Source: Roseococcus sp. (GTDB lineage Bacteria > Pseudomonadota > Alphaproteobacteria > Acetobacterales > Acetobacteraceae). From it: a stretch of DNA of 40,628 nucleotides. Below are positions 17,852-26,959 of the stretch, piece by piece. The DNA lies in NCBI RefSeq assembly GCF_019747315.1, contig NZ_JAIEQY010000156.1, forward strand, positions 1 through 40,628, written 5' to 3'. Below the pieces are notes generated by a model that saw nothing but the letters and a program-made list of their open reading frames with translations, had not been told where the DNA came from and made no database searches. Every line of letters begins with the position of its first letter. Positions within the stretch are counted from its first letter, which is position 1. The position numbers and the translations under genes are program-made.

Positions 17852-18633
17852 GGCTGACCCGGCCGGACGGCGCCGAACTCGCCGTCACCATCACGGGCGA
17901 GGGGCCGGGCCTGCTCCTCGTCTCGGGTCTCGGCGGCACCGCGGCCTTCTGGTCGAAGCTGGTGCCGGCGCTGGCGCCGCATTTCCGCGTGGCGGTGCTG
18001 GACCAGCGCGGCGTGGGCGCCAGCACGCGCGGCACGGCGGAGGTGAACATCACCACGCTGGCCGAGGATGCGGCGGCGGTGGCGGCCGCGCTCGGCGGGC
18101 CGGTCGCGCTGTGCGGCCATTCCACCGGGGCGGCCATCGTGCTGAGCATGGCGGCGGGGCGCATGTGCGACGTCTCGCGCCTCGTGCTCTCGGCCGGTTG
18201 GCTGAAGCCCGATCCCTATCTGCACGCGCTGTTCACCACGCGCCTGGCCATCCTGGAGCGCGCCGGCTACGCCGCCTATGAGCAGATGGGCCGCTTCCTG
18301 GGCTATCCGGCCGAGACGCTGGTCGCGGCCGGGGGCTTCGCCGAACCGGCCCTGATGTCCGAGGCGCGCGAGGCGGAGGAGCGCCTGCGCTGGTCCGAAC
18401 GCATCGGCGCGCTGCTGGGCTTCGACGGCACGGGGCTGCCGGCGCGCGTGGCGGTGCCGACGCTGGTGCTGGGCACGCCGGATGACGCCATCGTGCCGCA
18501 TCACCATCAGCGCGAAACGGCGCTGGCCATCCGCGGCGCCGCCTTCGCGCCCCTGGCCGATGGCGGGCATTTCTACCCGCAGACGCGGCAGGCCGCGTTC
18601 CTGGACCGGCTCTCGCCCTTCCTGCGCGGCTGA
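17848..18633 (+). CDS. Alpha/beta hydrolase
   Basis: LLLVSGLGGTAAFW...VLDQRGVGAS...ALCGHSTGAAIVLSMA nucleophile elbow; TTG start overlapping DctP stop. Confidence 0.88.
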   Translation: MRLTRPDGAELAVTITGEGPGLLLVSGLGGTAAFWSKLVPALAPHFRVAVLDQRGVGASTRGTAEVNITTLAEDAAAVAAALGGPVALCGHSTGAAIVLSMAAGRMCDVSRLVLSAGWLKPDPYLHALFTTRLAILERAGYAAYEQMGRFLGYPAETLVAAGGFAEPALMSEAREAEERLRWSERIGALLGFDGTGLPARVAVPTLVLGTPDDAIVPHHHQRETALAIRGAAFAPLADGGHFYPQTRQAAFLDRLSPFLRG

Positions 18634-18775
18634 CGCGCCGCGGCAGCGATGCAACCCCGTGGATGGCCTGCGGTTAAAGCCTGACCCGCCACGGTGGACA
18701 CACCGGGGCGCGATCAGTCCCCCGGCGCTGTGATCACGATCCAGCGGCCCGGAATCGCGGCGAGAGGAGTTCCCC

Positions 18776-19777
18776 ATGCAGCTGTCCCGAAGCGCCAAGC
18801 GCGTCTCCGGCACCCCCGGCATCATGATCGGCGTCGCCGTGGCGCTGGGCGCCATGGCCACCTTCAACTACGCCATGGGCCGCCGGGCCGAGCGCCGCAA
18901 TCCGCCATCGGGGCGCTTCGTGCAGATCGAGGGGGTTCGGCTGCACTATGTCGAACGCGGCGAGGGCCCACCCGTCATCCTCCTGCACGGCAATGGCGCC
19001 ATGGTGGAGGATTTCGTGATCAGCGGCGTGCTGGACAGGTTGTCCCGCCACCATCGCGTCATTGCGTTCGACCGCCCCGGCTTCGGCCATAGTGACCGCC
19101 CGCGGGACCGCGTCTGGAGCGCGGCGGAGCAGGCGCGGCTGATCCGCGCGGCGCTGCGCCTGCTGGATGTGCGGCAGCCCATCATCCTGGGGCATTCCTG
19201 GGGAACCATGGTCGCGCTGGAGATGGCCTTGGCGCGCCCCGATGACACGGCCGGGCTGGCGCTGGTCTCGGGCTATTACTTCCCGACCCTGCGCCTCGAC
19301 GTGCCCCTTCTCTCGCCGCCCGCCATCCCTGTGGTCGGCGATGTGCTGCGTTATACGATCTCGCCCCTGCTGGGGTGGCTGCTCGCGCCGCTGATCTTCC
19401 GCAAGCTGTTCGGCCCGGCGCCGGTCACGCGGGATTTCCGGTCGCGCTTCCCGCTGGCAATGGCGCTGCGGCCCTGGCAGATCCGCGCGAGCGCGGGTGA
19501 TACGGCCCTCATGGTCCCGGGTGCGGCGGCGCTGGCCGGGCGCTATGCCGAGCTGGAGATTCCCGTGACGATCATCGGCGCGCCGGGTGACCGGATCGTG
19601 GATCACGAGGCGCAGGCCGGGGCGCTGCACCACACGCTTCCCCATAGCGACCTGGCGCGGATCGAAGATGCGGGACACATGCTGCACCACACCCGGCCCG
19701 AGGCCGTCGTCAGCGCCATCACGGAAATGGCCGCGGCACTGGGCCAGCGTGACGCATCGCCGGCTGCCTCAGGCTGA
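18776..19777 (+). CDS. Alpha/beta hydrolase
   Basis: VRLHYVERGEGPPVILLHGNGAMVEDF...FDRPGFGHSDRP...ILGHSWGTMVALEMA...DAGHMLHHTRPE; N-terminal TM. Confidence 0.9.
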   Translation: MQLSRSAKRVSGTPGIMIGVAVALGAMATFNYAMGRRAERRNPPSGRFVQIEGVRLHYVERGEGPPVILLHGNGAMVEDFVISGVLDRLSRHHRVIAFDRPGFGHSDRPRDRVWSAAEQARLIRAALRLLDVRQPIILGHSWGTMVALEMALARPDDTAGLALVSGYYFPTLRLDVPLLSPPAIPVVGDVLRYTISPLLGWLLAPLIFRKLFGPAPVTRDFRSRFPLAMALRPWQIRASAGDTALMVPGAAALAGRYAELEIPVTIIGAPGDRIVDHEAQAGALHHTLPHSDLARIEDAGHMLHHTRPEAVVSAITEMAAALGQRDASPAASG

Positions 19778-19788
19778 GACGCGCCGCT

Positions 19789-20649
19789 TTACCGAAAGGC
19801 CCAGCGCACCGCCCGCGCCACGCCCAGCGTGCCGGCCCGCAGCAGCGGCCGGCCCAGCACCGGGTTGGAGAGCCCATGCATCCGCCGCGCCCAGTCGGGC
19901 AGCAGGTCGATCGCGGCCTGATTGCCCAGCACGTGCAGGGGGGCCGCCAGGGGGGCCGCGCTGGCAGGTTGCAGCAGGAAGCGGCGCACCTCCCGCGTGC
20001 GGGCATCGCTGCGCAATTGCGGGCGGTAGCTGGCGACCAGTCGCAGCGCGGTGGCGCGGTCGCGCGGCACGGGGGCCGCGCCGAGGCCTTCGGCCACCTG
20101 CGCCATCTCGGCGAAATAGCGATCCTGGTCGGCCAGCGACATGCGCGGCTCCACATAGCGGCGCCAGGCGCTGAGGAAGCTCGTCGCCTCCGTCACATGC
20201 ACCCAGGCCAGCAGGGCGGGGTCATTGGCCCAGTATTCGGTCCCATCGGGCAGGGTGCCGCGCACCTGGGCATGAATGCCACGCACCCGCGCCATCACCG
20301 CGCGCGCCTCCTCCGGCCCGCCATAGGTGGTGAGTGCGATGAAGCGGGCTGTGCGGCGCAGCCTGCCGTGCAGATCCTCGCGGAAATTCGAATGGTCCCA
20401 GACGCCGGCCAGCACCGCCGGGTGCAGCATCTGCAACAGCAGCGAGGAGATGCCACCCACCATCATCGAGGTGACATCGCCATGCACGCGCCAGGCGACG
20501 GAGCCGGCGCCAAACAGCCCATCCGGGCGGCGGCGCACGGGTGCCTCGCCCCGGGCGCGGTCATTGAACAGCGCCACCACGCGCGTGGTGATGGCGTCCT
20601 TGATCGGTTGGGTGGGGGCGCGCGGCGTCTCGCGATTCATCGGTTTCAT
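19789..20649 (-). CDS. Oxygenase MpaB family protein (DUF2236)
   Basis: FGAGSVAWRVHGDVTSMMVGGISSLLLQMLHPAVLAGVWDHSNFREDLHGRLRRTARFI...LLAWVHVTEATSFLSAWRRYV. Confidence 0.88.
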   Translation of the reverse strand: MKPMNRETPRAPTQPIKDAITTRVVALFNDRARGEAPVRRRPDGLFGAGSVAWRVHGDVTSMMVGGISSLLLQMLHPAVLAGVWDHSNFREDLHGRLRRTARFIALTTYGGPEEARAVMARVRGIHAQVRGTLPDGTEYWANDPALLAWVHVTEATSFLSAWRRYVEPRMSLADQDRYFAEMAQVAEGLGAAPVPRDRATALRLVASYRPQLRSDARTREVRRFLLQPASAAPLAAPLHVLGNQAAIDLLPDWARRMHGLSNPVLGRPLLRAGTLGVARAVRWAFR

Positions 20650-20717
20650 ATGGGGCGGTGCGCGCCGGGGGCCAGCCCGCCTTGCGCCAAGGGGGCTTTG
20701 CCACCATCCCTGCCGGC

Positions 20718-21401
20718 ATGAATCCCGAAGAACCCAGACCTGCGATCATCATCGGCACCGGCGGCATCGGCGCGGCCCTGGCGGCGGCGCTGGAGCAGCG
20801 CGGCCAGCCCGTGCGCCGCCTCGGCCGCCGCACCACGCCCGCCCTCGATCTGCTGGATGAGGCCAGCATCGCCCGCGCCGCGGCCGAGATCGGGCCCGGG
20901 CTGCGGCTGGTCGTGGATGCCACGGGCTTCCTGCATGATGCGCGCTTCCAGCCGGAGAAGAGTTTTCGCCAGCTGGACCCGGCGCATCTGGCCCATAGCT
21001 TCGCCCTCAACGCGACCGGCCCGGCGCTGCTGATGAAGCATTTCCTGCCGCTGCTGGCGCGCGAGGGGCGGGCGGTCTTCGCCACGCTCTCGGCCCGGGT
21101 CGGCAGCATCGCCGACAACCGGCTGGGCGGCTGGACCAGCTATCGCGCCGCCAAGGCCGCGCTGAACCAGATCATGCGCAACAGCGCCATCGAGGTGGCG
21201 CGCAGCCGGCCCCAGGTCATCTGCGTGGCGCTGCATCCGGGCACCGTCGCCACGCCGCTCTCCGACCCCTTCGCCAAGGCCGGGCTGGAAGTGCAGGCGC
21301 CCGAACAGGCGGCCGAGCGGCTTCTGGAGGTGATCGAGGGGCTCAGCCCGTCACAAACCGGGCTGTTCTTTGACCATCACGGCAAGCCCATCCCCTTCTG
21401 A
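20718..21401 (+). CDS. SDR family oxidoreductase
   Basis: AIIIGTGGIGAALAAALEQRGQPVRRLGRR... with SYRAAKAALNQIMR (YxxxK). Confidence 0.88.
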   Translation: MNPEEPRPAIIIGTGGIGAALAAALEQRGQPVRRLGRRTTPALDLLDEASIARAAAEIGPGLRLVVDATGFLHDARFQPEKSFRQLDPAHLAHSFALNATGPALLMKHFLPLLAREGRAVFATLSARVGSIADNRLGGWTSYRAAKAALNQIMRNSAIEVARSRPQVICVALHPGTVATPLSDPFAKAGLEVQAPEQAAERLLEVIEGLSPSQTGLFFDHHGKPIPF

Positions 21402-21405
21402 ACCC

Positions 21406-22158
21406 TCACATCACCACGCCGCCGCCATCCACCACATAGGTCGCGCCGGTGACGAAGGAGGCATCGTCCGAGGCGAGGAAGATGATCACCTGCGCCACCT
21501 CCTCCGGCTGGCCGAGTCGGTTCATCGGGCAGCGGGCGTTCAGCACGCGCTTGAACTCCTCGGGGTCCGCGGCATTGGCGATCATGCGGTCGAAATAGGG
21601 GCTGCCGATCGGGCCGGGGGCCACGGCGTTGACGCGGATGTTCTCGCCCACATGGTCCAGCGCCATGGCGCGGGTCAGGCTGTCCACGGCACCCTTGCTG
21701 GCCACATAGGTCACGCGGTCCTTCAGGCCGATGATGGCGATGTTGGAGGCGGTGTTGACGATGGCACCGCCACCCTGCGCCCGCATCACCGGCACCACAT
21801 GCTTGGCGCAGAGGAAGACGCCCTTCACATTGACGTCGAACAGCGCCTGCCAATCCTCCTCGCGCGTGCTCACGACATCGCCAGTGATGCCGTAGCCGGC
21901 ATTGCTGCACAGGATATCGATGCGGCCGAAGCGGGCCAGCACCTCCTCCACCATGCGGGCGCAATCGGCGCTGCTGGTGACATCCATGCCGATGGCGAGG
22001 CCCGCGGCCCCCAGCATCGCCACCGTCTCCTGAGCCGCCTCCAGGTTGCGGTCGGCGACGGCCACCTGCGCCCCCTCCCGCGCGGCGAGCAGCGCGGTGG
22101 CACGGCCGATGCCGCTGCCGCCGCCGGTGATGAGCAAGGTCTTGTTCGCGAGGCGCAT
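21406..22158 (-). CDS. SDR family oxidoreductase (3-oxoacyl-ACP reductase-like)
   Basis: MRLANKTLLITGGGSGIGRATALLAAREGA...SNAGYG...YVASKGAVDSLTRAMALDH...VVDGGGVVM. Confidence 0.92.
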   Translation of the reverse strand: MRLANKTLLITGGGSGIGRATALLAAREGAQVAVADRNLEAAQETVAMLGAAGLAIGMDVTSSADCARMVEEVLARFGRIDILCSNAGYGITGDVVSTREEDWQALFDVNVKGVFLCAKHVVPVMRAQGGGAIVNTASNIAIIGLKDRVTYVASKGAVDSLTRAMALDHVGENIRVNAVAPGPIGSPYFDRMIANAADPEEFKRVLNARCPMNRLGQPEEVAQVIIFLASDDASFVTGATYVVDGGGVVM

Positions 22159-22199
22159 GGATGAAGCTTCTCCGGGTGGTTTCGCCCGGGAGCATGCCC

Positions 22200-23216
22200 T
22201 CAGCCGCCGAGTTCCGCCAATTCCCGCTCCAGCGCCGCGATATCGGCGCGAAGCTGCACGAGATGGGCGTCACGCTGGGTGATCTCGGCCTCGCTCTTCA
22301 GCTTCCAGCCAAAGGCCGCGGTGATGTCCTGGCGCTTCCGGCGGATCTGCTCGCGCAGATCAACCCGCCGGGCGGCGCGCTCCGGCGGCTCGGGCTCGGG
22401 GTCCGGCGGCGCGTGGTGTTGCGCGAAATAGGACTGGTGCTCCTCGGGCTTCCCGCGCATCCCCCGCTCCTCACCCTCCCCCGCCTCCTCTTCTTCCTGG
22501 TAGTCCGACCACAGCGCACCACGGGCGGCCAGCCCGCCGAAGAGCTGGATCAGCGCCGACCAGCGCAGCGCAGCCAGGCGCTCGGCCGCACGGTTGCGCC
22601 GGCTGCCGCCGCGCAGCGTCCAGTCACGCGCATGGCTCAGCGCCTCGGCAGCGCGGCGGAAGGCGCGGGCGGCCTGAGGGCCATATTCGAGGTCGAGATA
22701 CTCCGCCACATCCTCCAGCGCGGCGCGGCCGCGCAGGGCGCGGCGATACTGCCGCCAGCCCGACATGACTGCCCGCGCCTGGATGCGGGCCTCCAGCCGG
22801 TCCAGGGCCCGCAGGCTGAAGGCCTCGGCGAACCAGTCCCAGGCCCAGGCCAGGTGATAGCCGAGCCAGCGTGCCGCCTCGGCCAGCCAATGGGCGTGGC
22901 GGCGCAGGCGGAAGGCGGCCCAGAGCGGCATGAACAGCGCGATCGCCAGGGCCGGCGGGGCCGGCGTGCCGGCCAGGGCCAGCAGCACGACGACCGGCAA
23001 GGCGGCGAGGAGCACGGCATCCACGGCCAGGGTCAGCATGGTGGCCAGCTTGGCGCCCAGCCGGCGCGGCGCCGCGTGCTGCCGGCGCAGCATGGCGCGG
23101 GAGCGCTCCAGCACGGCCCGCGCCTCCGGATGCGAGTCGGCAAGGCCGCTGCGTTCCAGCTGGGCGATCAAGAGGCGCAATTCCTGCACCGAATGCGCGG
23201 TGCGCGTGACCGACAC
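22200..23216 (-). CDS. Hypothetical membrane/coiled-coil protein
   Basis: 338 aa. Central TM pair (AVLLAALPVVVLLALAGTPAPPALAIALFMPLWAAF), Arg-rich helices, acidic linker, C-terminal coiled coil. Confidence 0.65.
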   Translation of the reverse strand: MSVTRTAHSVQELRLLIAQLERSGLADSHPEARAVLERSRAMLRRQHAAPRRLGAKLATMLTLAVDAVLLAALPVVVLLALAGTPAPPALAIALFMPLWAAFRLRRHAHWLAEAARWLGYHLAWAWDWFAEAFSLRALDRLEARIQARAVMSGWRQYRRALRGRAALEDVAEYLDLEYGPQAARAFRRAAEALSHARDWTLRGGSRRNRAAERLAALRWSALIQLFGGLAARGALWSDYQEEEEAGEGEERGMRGKPEEHQSYFAQHHAPPDPEPEPPERAARRVDLREQIRRKRQDITAAFGWKLKSEAEITQRDAHLVQLRADIAALERELAELGG

Positions 23217-23279
23217 GGGACCCTCCGGGGGGCAGGCCAGCCCCTGGCCCCACTTGCCACAGGGAGGATGAGAGTTCGG

Positions 23280-23849
23280 TTAAGGCGCGCGCGAGAGGCT
23301 GGCCTGGCGCAGCGCCTCGCGCTCCTCGGCCAGGACCGCGAAATACTCCAGCAGGTGAAGCCCGGCATATTTGACCACCAGGATGGCCGGGATGCTGACC
23401 GCCGCGCGGTTGTAGCACAGCGCGGCCTCGTTGAAGGCCTCGCCCGCCAGGGCGATTTCGGCATCCAGCTCCTCGAAGCTGGCCCGGATGCGGCGAAAGG
23501 TCAGCTCCGCGCCCAGCTCCGGATGGGTGCGCTCCAGGTCGAGCACGCGCTGCATCGCGGTGGCCAGATGCAACTCGGCCCGCCCCGTGGCGTCGGGCGA
23601 GAGATCCGCCCCGAGGGCAGCGTTGCGGGCCTGCAGCAGCGTGTCGGTCAGCTTTTTCTGCTTCGGCAAATGGGCCAGCACCAGCTGGATCAGCGGGGCG
23701 ACCAGGTCATGGCGCTGCCGCAGCAGCATTTCCAGCGGGTCCCAGGTCGCGATCGCGGCCCGCCGCATGCCCGACAGGCGAACATGGGTCAGGGCGATCC
23801 AAAGGCCCAGCACCACCAGGATCGCCGGGATCAACCACTCCAGGGGCAT
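23280..23849 (-). CDS. LemA-like membrane protein
   Basis: One N-terminal TM then helices: RRAAIATWDPLEMLLRQRHDLVAPLIQLVLAHLPKQ...EAFNEAALCYNRAAVSIPAILVVKYAGLHLLEYF. Confidence 0.7.
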   Translation of the reverse strand: MPLEWLIPAILVVLGLWIALTHVRLSGMRRAAIATWDPLEMLLRQRHDLVAPLIQLVLAHLPKQKKLTDTLLQARNAALGADLSPDATGRAELHLATAMQRVLDLERTHPELGAELTFRRIRASFEELDAEIALAGEAFNEAALCYNRAAVSIPAILVVKYAGLHLLEYFAVLAEEREALRQASLSRAP

Positions 23850-24022
23850 GCGTGTCTCCAGTTTGACGGCGAAAGCTAGCCCTGGCGGCGGGTTGCGGAA
23901 AGGGCCGCTGAGGCGCGACCGGCGCCGATCCTCCCTTGCCTTCGCGCCAGGGATGACCTAACTCGCCTGCTTCAACGGCTGGGCAGCCATCGCCGCCTGC
24001 CGCATCCCGGAAAGCCCCGATC

Positions 24023-24250
24023 ATGAAGCCCGACACCCACCCCGCCTATCACGAGTTGACCGTCATCATGACCGACGGCACCACCTTCAAGACCCGCACC
24101 GCGGGCGGCAAGCCGGGCGACACGCTGCGTCTCGACATCGACCCGAAGAGCCACCCCGCCTGGACCGGCGTGCAGCGCATCATGGACACGGGCGGCCAGG
24201 TCGCCAAGTTCAACAAGAAGTTCGCCGGGATCGGCATGCGCAAGGGCTGA
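24023..24250 (+). CDS. rpmE: 50S ribosomal protein L31
   Basis: [75 protein letters not shown]. Confidence 0.95.
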   Translation: MKPDTHPAYHELTVIMTDGTTFKTRTAGGKPGDTLRLDIDPKSHPAWTGVQRIMDTGGQVAKFNKKFAGIGMRKG

Positions 24251-24277
24251 AAGCCCTGACAGCGCTGGGTTTTTGAG

Positions 24278-24307
24278 CCGCCCTGGCCCTCCCGCCAGGG
24301 CGGTTTT
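24278..24307 (+). terminator. Rho-independent terminator after rpmE
   Basis: ccgccctgg-ccctcccg-ccagggcgg-tttt. Confidence 0.9.
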
Positions 24308-24338
24308 GTTGTGCGGTTTTTGGTGTGTCGCGCGCCCT

Positions 24339-24370
24339 CTTGAAACCGCGCGCCGCAGCTTCCACCTCTT
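24339..24370 (+). promoter_or_regulatory. Candidate heat-shock (RpoH/sigma32) promoter
   Basis: CTTGAAA (24339-24345), 15 nt, then tCCACCTctt, upstream of hsp20. Confidence 0.5.
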
Positions 24371-24374
24371 GCTA

Positions 24375-24482
24375 GCCGAGGCGCCGTCAGGGCCTTGGCG
24401 TGGATCCGACGGAGGCCTCGCCCATTCGGGGAGGCTGGCGACGGACCGCTCAACCCGGACCTTGCTACCGCAGGAGGTTCTT
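24375..24482 (+). ncRNA. ROSE-like RNA thermometer in hsp20 5' UTR
   Basis: Multi-hairpin leader (cgaggc...gcctcg). The last hairpin pairs CCUU(G)CU (24460-24466) with the SD AGGAGG (24472-24477) across loop ACCGC, with a bulged G as in the ROSE UUGCU motif. Confidence 0.7.
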
Positions 24483-24968
24483 GTGAACGCTGTTGATTTC
24501 TCCCCCCTTCTCCGCACCGCCATCGGCTTCGACCGCTTCGCACGTCTGCTCGACGGCGCGCGCGTCCAGTCCGAGGCGCCGGCCTATCCGCCCTACAACA
24601 TCGAAGTCACGGGTGAGGACAGCTACGTGCTGACCATGGCCGTGGCCGGCTTCGGCCCCGATGACATCGAACTCGTGGTGCGCGAGGACACGCTGCACAT
24701 TGCCGGCAAGGCGCCCCAAGGGTCGCATGGGGCGGAGGGCGAGGCCCGCCGCTACGTGCATCGCGGCATTGCCGGCCGTGCCTTCGAGCGCCGCTTCGTC
24801 CTGGCCGACCACCTGGTCGTGCAGGGGGCGCATATCGAGAACGGCCTGCTGCATGTCGCGCTCCAGCGCGTGGTGCCGGAGGCGTTGAAGCCCCGCCGCA
24901 TCCCGATCGCGAGCGGCACGCCACGCCCCGTCGCGTCGGGCCCGGTGGCGATCGAACAGGCCGCCTGA
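24483..24968 (+). CDS. Hsp20/alpha-crystallin family small heat shock protein
   Basis: YPPYNIEVTGEDSYVLTMAVAGFGPDDIELVVREDTLHIAGKA...RRYVHRGIAGRAFERRFVLADHLVVQGAHIENGLLHVAL: alpha-crystallin domain. GTG start. Confidence 0.94.
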   Translation: MNAVDFSPLLRTAIGFDRFARLLDGARVQSEAPAYPPYNIEVTGEDSYVLTMAVAGFGPDDIELVVREDTLHIAGKAPQGSHGAEGEARRYVHRGIAGRAFERRFVLADHLVVQGAHIENGLLHVALQRVVPEALKPRRIPIASGTPRPVASGPVAIEQAA

Positions 24969-25003
24969 GTGAAACGGGGGAGGGGCGCCTCGGCCCCCCT
25001 CCC

Positions 25004-25201
25004 TCACCCGCCTGGCTTGCGGAAGAAGGCCTCGGCCGCCGCGCGCTGATGGGCCCGGGCCGCGATGGCGGCCTCCGCCCGCGCGATTTCCGCCCGCAAC
25101 TCCCCGATATAGGCCCGCAGGTCATCCTCGGCCCAACCCTCCAGCAGGGCGGGCTGGAAGGCGGTGCGGGGCCGTGGGCGTGGCTCATCCTCGAAGATCA
25201 T
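25004..25201 (-). CDS. DUF1192 family protein
   Basis: MIFEDEPRPRPRTAFQPALLEGWAEDDLRAYIGELRAEIARAEAAIAARAHQRAAAEAFFRKPGG. Confidence 0.85.
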   Translation of the reverse strand: MIFEDEPRPRPRTAFQPALLEGWAEDDLRAYIGELRAEIARAEAAIAARAHQRAAAEAFFRKPGG

Positions 25202-25313
25202 ATGTCCCTCCTTGCGTGACAGGGCTTGGCCCGGGCCGGGGGGACCAGTATAGGGCATGCACAGCCAGGGTGCGCCAATGGGCCGCCCTCCCCCAATCCT
25301 TGGAACCATTCCC

Positions 25314-25886
25314 ATGGCCCAGCCCCTGATGCCCAAGGCCACCGCCGTGTGGCTGATCGAAAAGACCTCCCTCTCCTTCGAGCAGATCGCCGACTTCGTC
25401 CAGATGCACCCGCTGGAAGTCCAGGCCATCGCGGATGGCGAGGTGGCGCAGGGCATCATCGGCTATGACCCGGTGGCGAACATGCAGGTGACGCGTGAGG
25501 AGATCGCCCGGTGCGAGGCCAATTCCTCCGCCCGGCTGGTGCTTTCCGCGACGGCGGCGCCGCTGCCCAAGGGGCGCGGCAAGGGCGGGCGCTACACGCC
25601 GGTGGCCAAGCGCAATGATCGGCCGGACGGCATCGCCTGGCTGCTGCGCAACCACCCGGAGCTGCCGGACACGCAGATCGGCAAGCTGCTCGGCACCACC
25701 AAGGAAACCATCCAGAAGGTGCGCGACCGCAGCCACTGGAACAGCGCAAACATCAAGCCGCGCGACCCCGTGATCCTCGGCCTGTGCACCCAGAGCGCGC
25801 TGAACGTCGCCGTTTCCGCCGCGCAGGAGAAGCTGCGGGCGGAGGGCATCGCCATCCCCGCACCGCTGCCCGTCGAGCAGGACTGA
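25314..25886 (+). CDS. DUF1013 family protein (TrcR-like)
   Basis: MAQPLMPKATAVWLIEKTSLSFEQIADFVQMHPLEVQAIADGEVAQGIIGYDPVANMQVTREEIARCE...: conserved alphaproteobacterial DUF1013. Confidence 0.9.
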   Translation: MAQPLMPKATAVWLIEKTSLSFEQIADFVQMHPLEVQAIADGEVAQGIIGYDPVANMQVTREEIARCEANSSARLVLSATAAPLPKGRGKGGRYTPVAKRNDRPDGIAWLLRNHPELPDTQIGKLLGTTKETIQKVRDRSHWNSANIKPRDPVILGLCTQSALNVAVSAAQEKLRAEGIAIPAPLPVEQD

Positions 25887-25907
25887 GCCTGCTGCCGCCC
25901 GCCGGCC

Positions 25908-26078
25908 TCAGTTGGCGCGGCGCAGCTTTTCCATCTCTTCCTTCAAGTGCAGCTTTTCCAGCTTGAGCTTGACCAGTGCCGCATCGTCGGGGCGCGGGCG
26001 GGCGCCTTCGCTTGCAATGCGCGCCTCGATACTGGCGTGGCGGGTTTCCAAGGCGCGAATCCTGGGGGCATGCATCAT
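25908..26078 (-). CDS. DUF465 (YdcH-like) small protein
   Basis: Below ORF-track cutoff. Minus-strand translation MMHAPRIRALETRHASIEARIASEGARPRPDDAALVKLKLEKLHLKEEMEKLRRAN. Confidence 0.85.
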   Translation of the reverse strand: MMHAPRIRALETRHASIEARIASEGARPRPDDAALVKLKLEKLHLKEEMEKLRRAN

Positions 26079-26256
26079 GCGGTGGCATCCTTCTGGAGTT
26101 TGCCCCGGGTGGACGCCCGGGGCGCATCACCTTGATGCGCGGTCTGTTGCGGCCGCGCCCAGGCATGCTATCCCCATATGGCCGGCAAAGGGAAAAGATT
26201 TGATTTCGGCTGCCGGGCCGATTTAGCCCTTGCGATCAGGATGGCGGCACACACGG

Positions 26257-26457
26257 ATGCACCAAGACCGCGAAGCCCTGCTGCGCCGCCTGCATGAATT
26301 GCGCAGCGAACACCGGGATCTCGACACCGTCATCGCGCGGATGGAGACCGGCATCGGCGACCAGCTGCAGATGCAGCGCCTGAAAAAGCGCAAGCTGAAG
26401 CTGAAGGACGAGATCGCCTGGCTCGAGAGCCAGCTCGTCCCCGATATCATCGCCTGA
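26257..26457 (+). CDS. DUF465 (YdcH-like) small protein
   Basis: [66 protein letters not shown]. Confidence 0.88.
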   Translation: MHQDREALLRRLHELRSEHRDLDTVIARMETGIGDQLQMQRLKKRKLKLKDEIAWLESQLVPDIIA

Positions 26458-26470
26458 CAGGACCAGGACC

Positions 26471-26959
26471 ATGGCGGAAAGCACGCCCCAAGTGGGCGTC
26501 ATCATGGGCAGCCGCTCCGATTGGGAGACGATGCGCCATGCCGATGAAACACTGGCGGCGCTGGGCATCGCGCATGAATGCCGCGTCGTCTCCGCCCATC
26601 GCACGCCGGAGCGGCTGTTCGACTATGCGCGCACGGCCAAGGGACGCGGCGTGCAGGTGATCATCGCCGGCGCCGGCGGGGCGGCGCACCTGCCGGGCAT
26701 GGCGGCGAGCATGACGCCGCTGCCCGTCCTCGGCGTGCCGGTCGAGTCCCATGCGCTGAAGGGGATGGATTCCCTGCTCTCCATCGTGCAGATGCCGGGC
26801 GGTGTGCCGGTGGGCACGCTGGCCATCGGCAAGGCGGGGGCGATCAACGCGGCGCTGCTCGCGGCCAGCATCCTGGCCCTGGCCGACCCCGCTCTGGCCG
26901 AGCGGCTGGAGGCCTGGCGCGCCCGGCAGACCGAGGGCGTGCCGCATGACCCGGCCTGA
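26471..26959 (+). CDS. purE: 5-(carboxyamino)imidazole ribonucleotide mutase
   Basis: [21 protein letters not shown]...[14 protein letters not shown]...[17 protein letters not shown]. Confidence 0.96.
   Translation: MAESTPQVGVIMGSRSDWETMRHADETLAALGIAHECRVVSAHRTPERLFDYARTAKGRGVQVIIAGAGGAAHLPGMAASMTPLPVLGVPVESHALKGMDSLLSIVQMPGGVPVGTLAIGKAGAINAALLAASILALADPALAERLEAWRARQTEGVPHDPA

Noticed and set aside
22161-23879. 572-aa plus-strand ORF
   Set aside because: Antisense to the two minus-strand genes with TM/coiled-coil and LemA-like features; no motif.
24971-25012. GC-rich hairpin between hsp20 and DUF1192 as a terminator
   Set aside because: The gggggaggggcgcctcggcccccctccc stem is present, but there is no T-tract on either strand, so I do not call a terminator.
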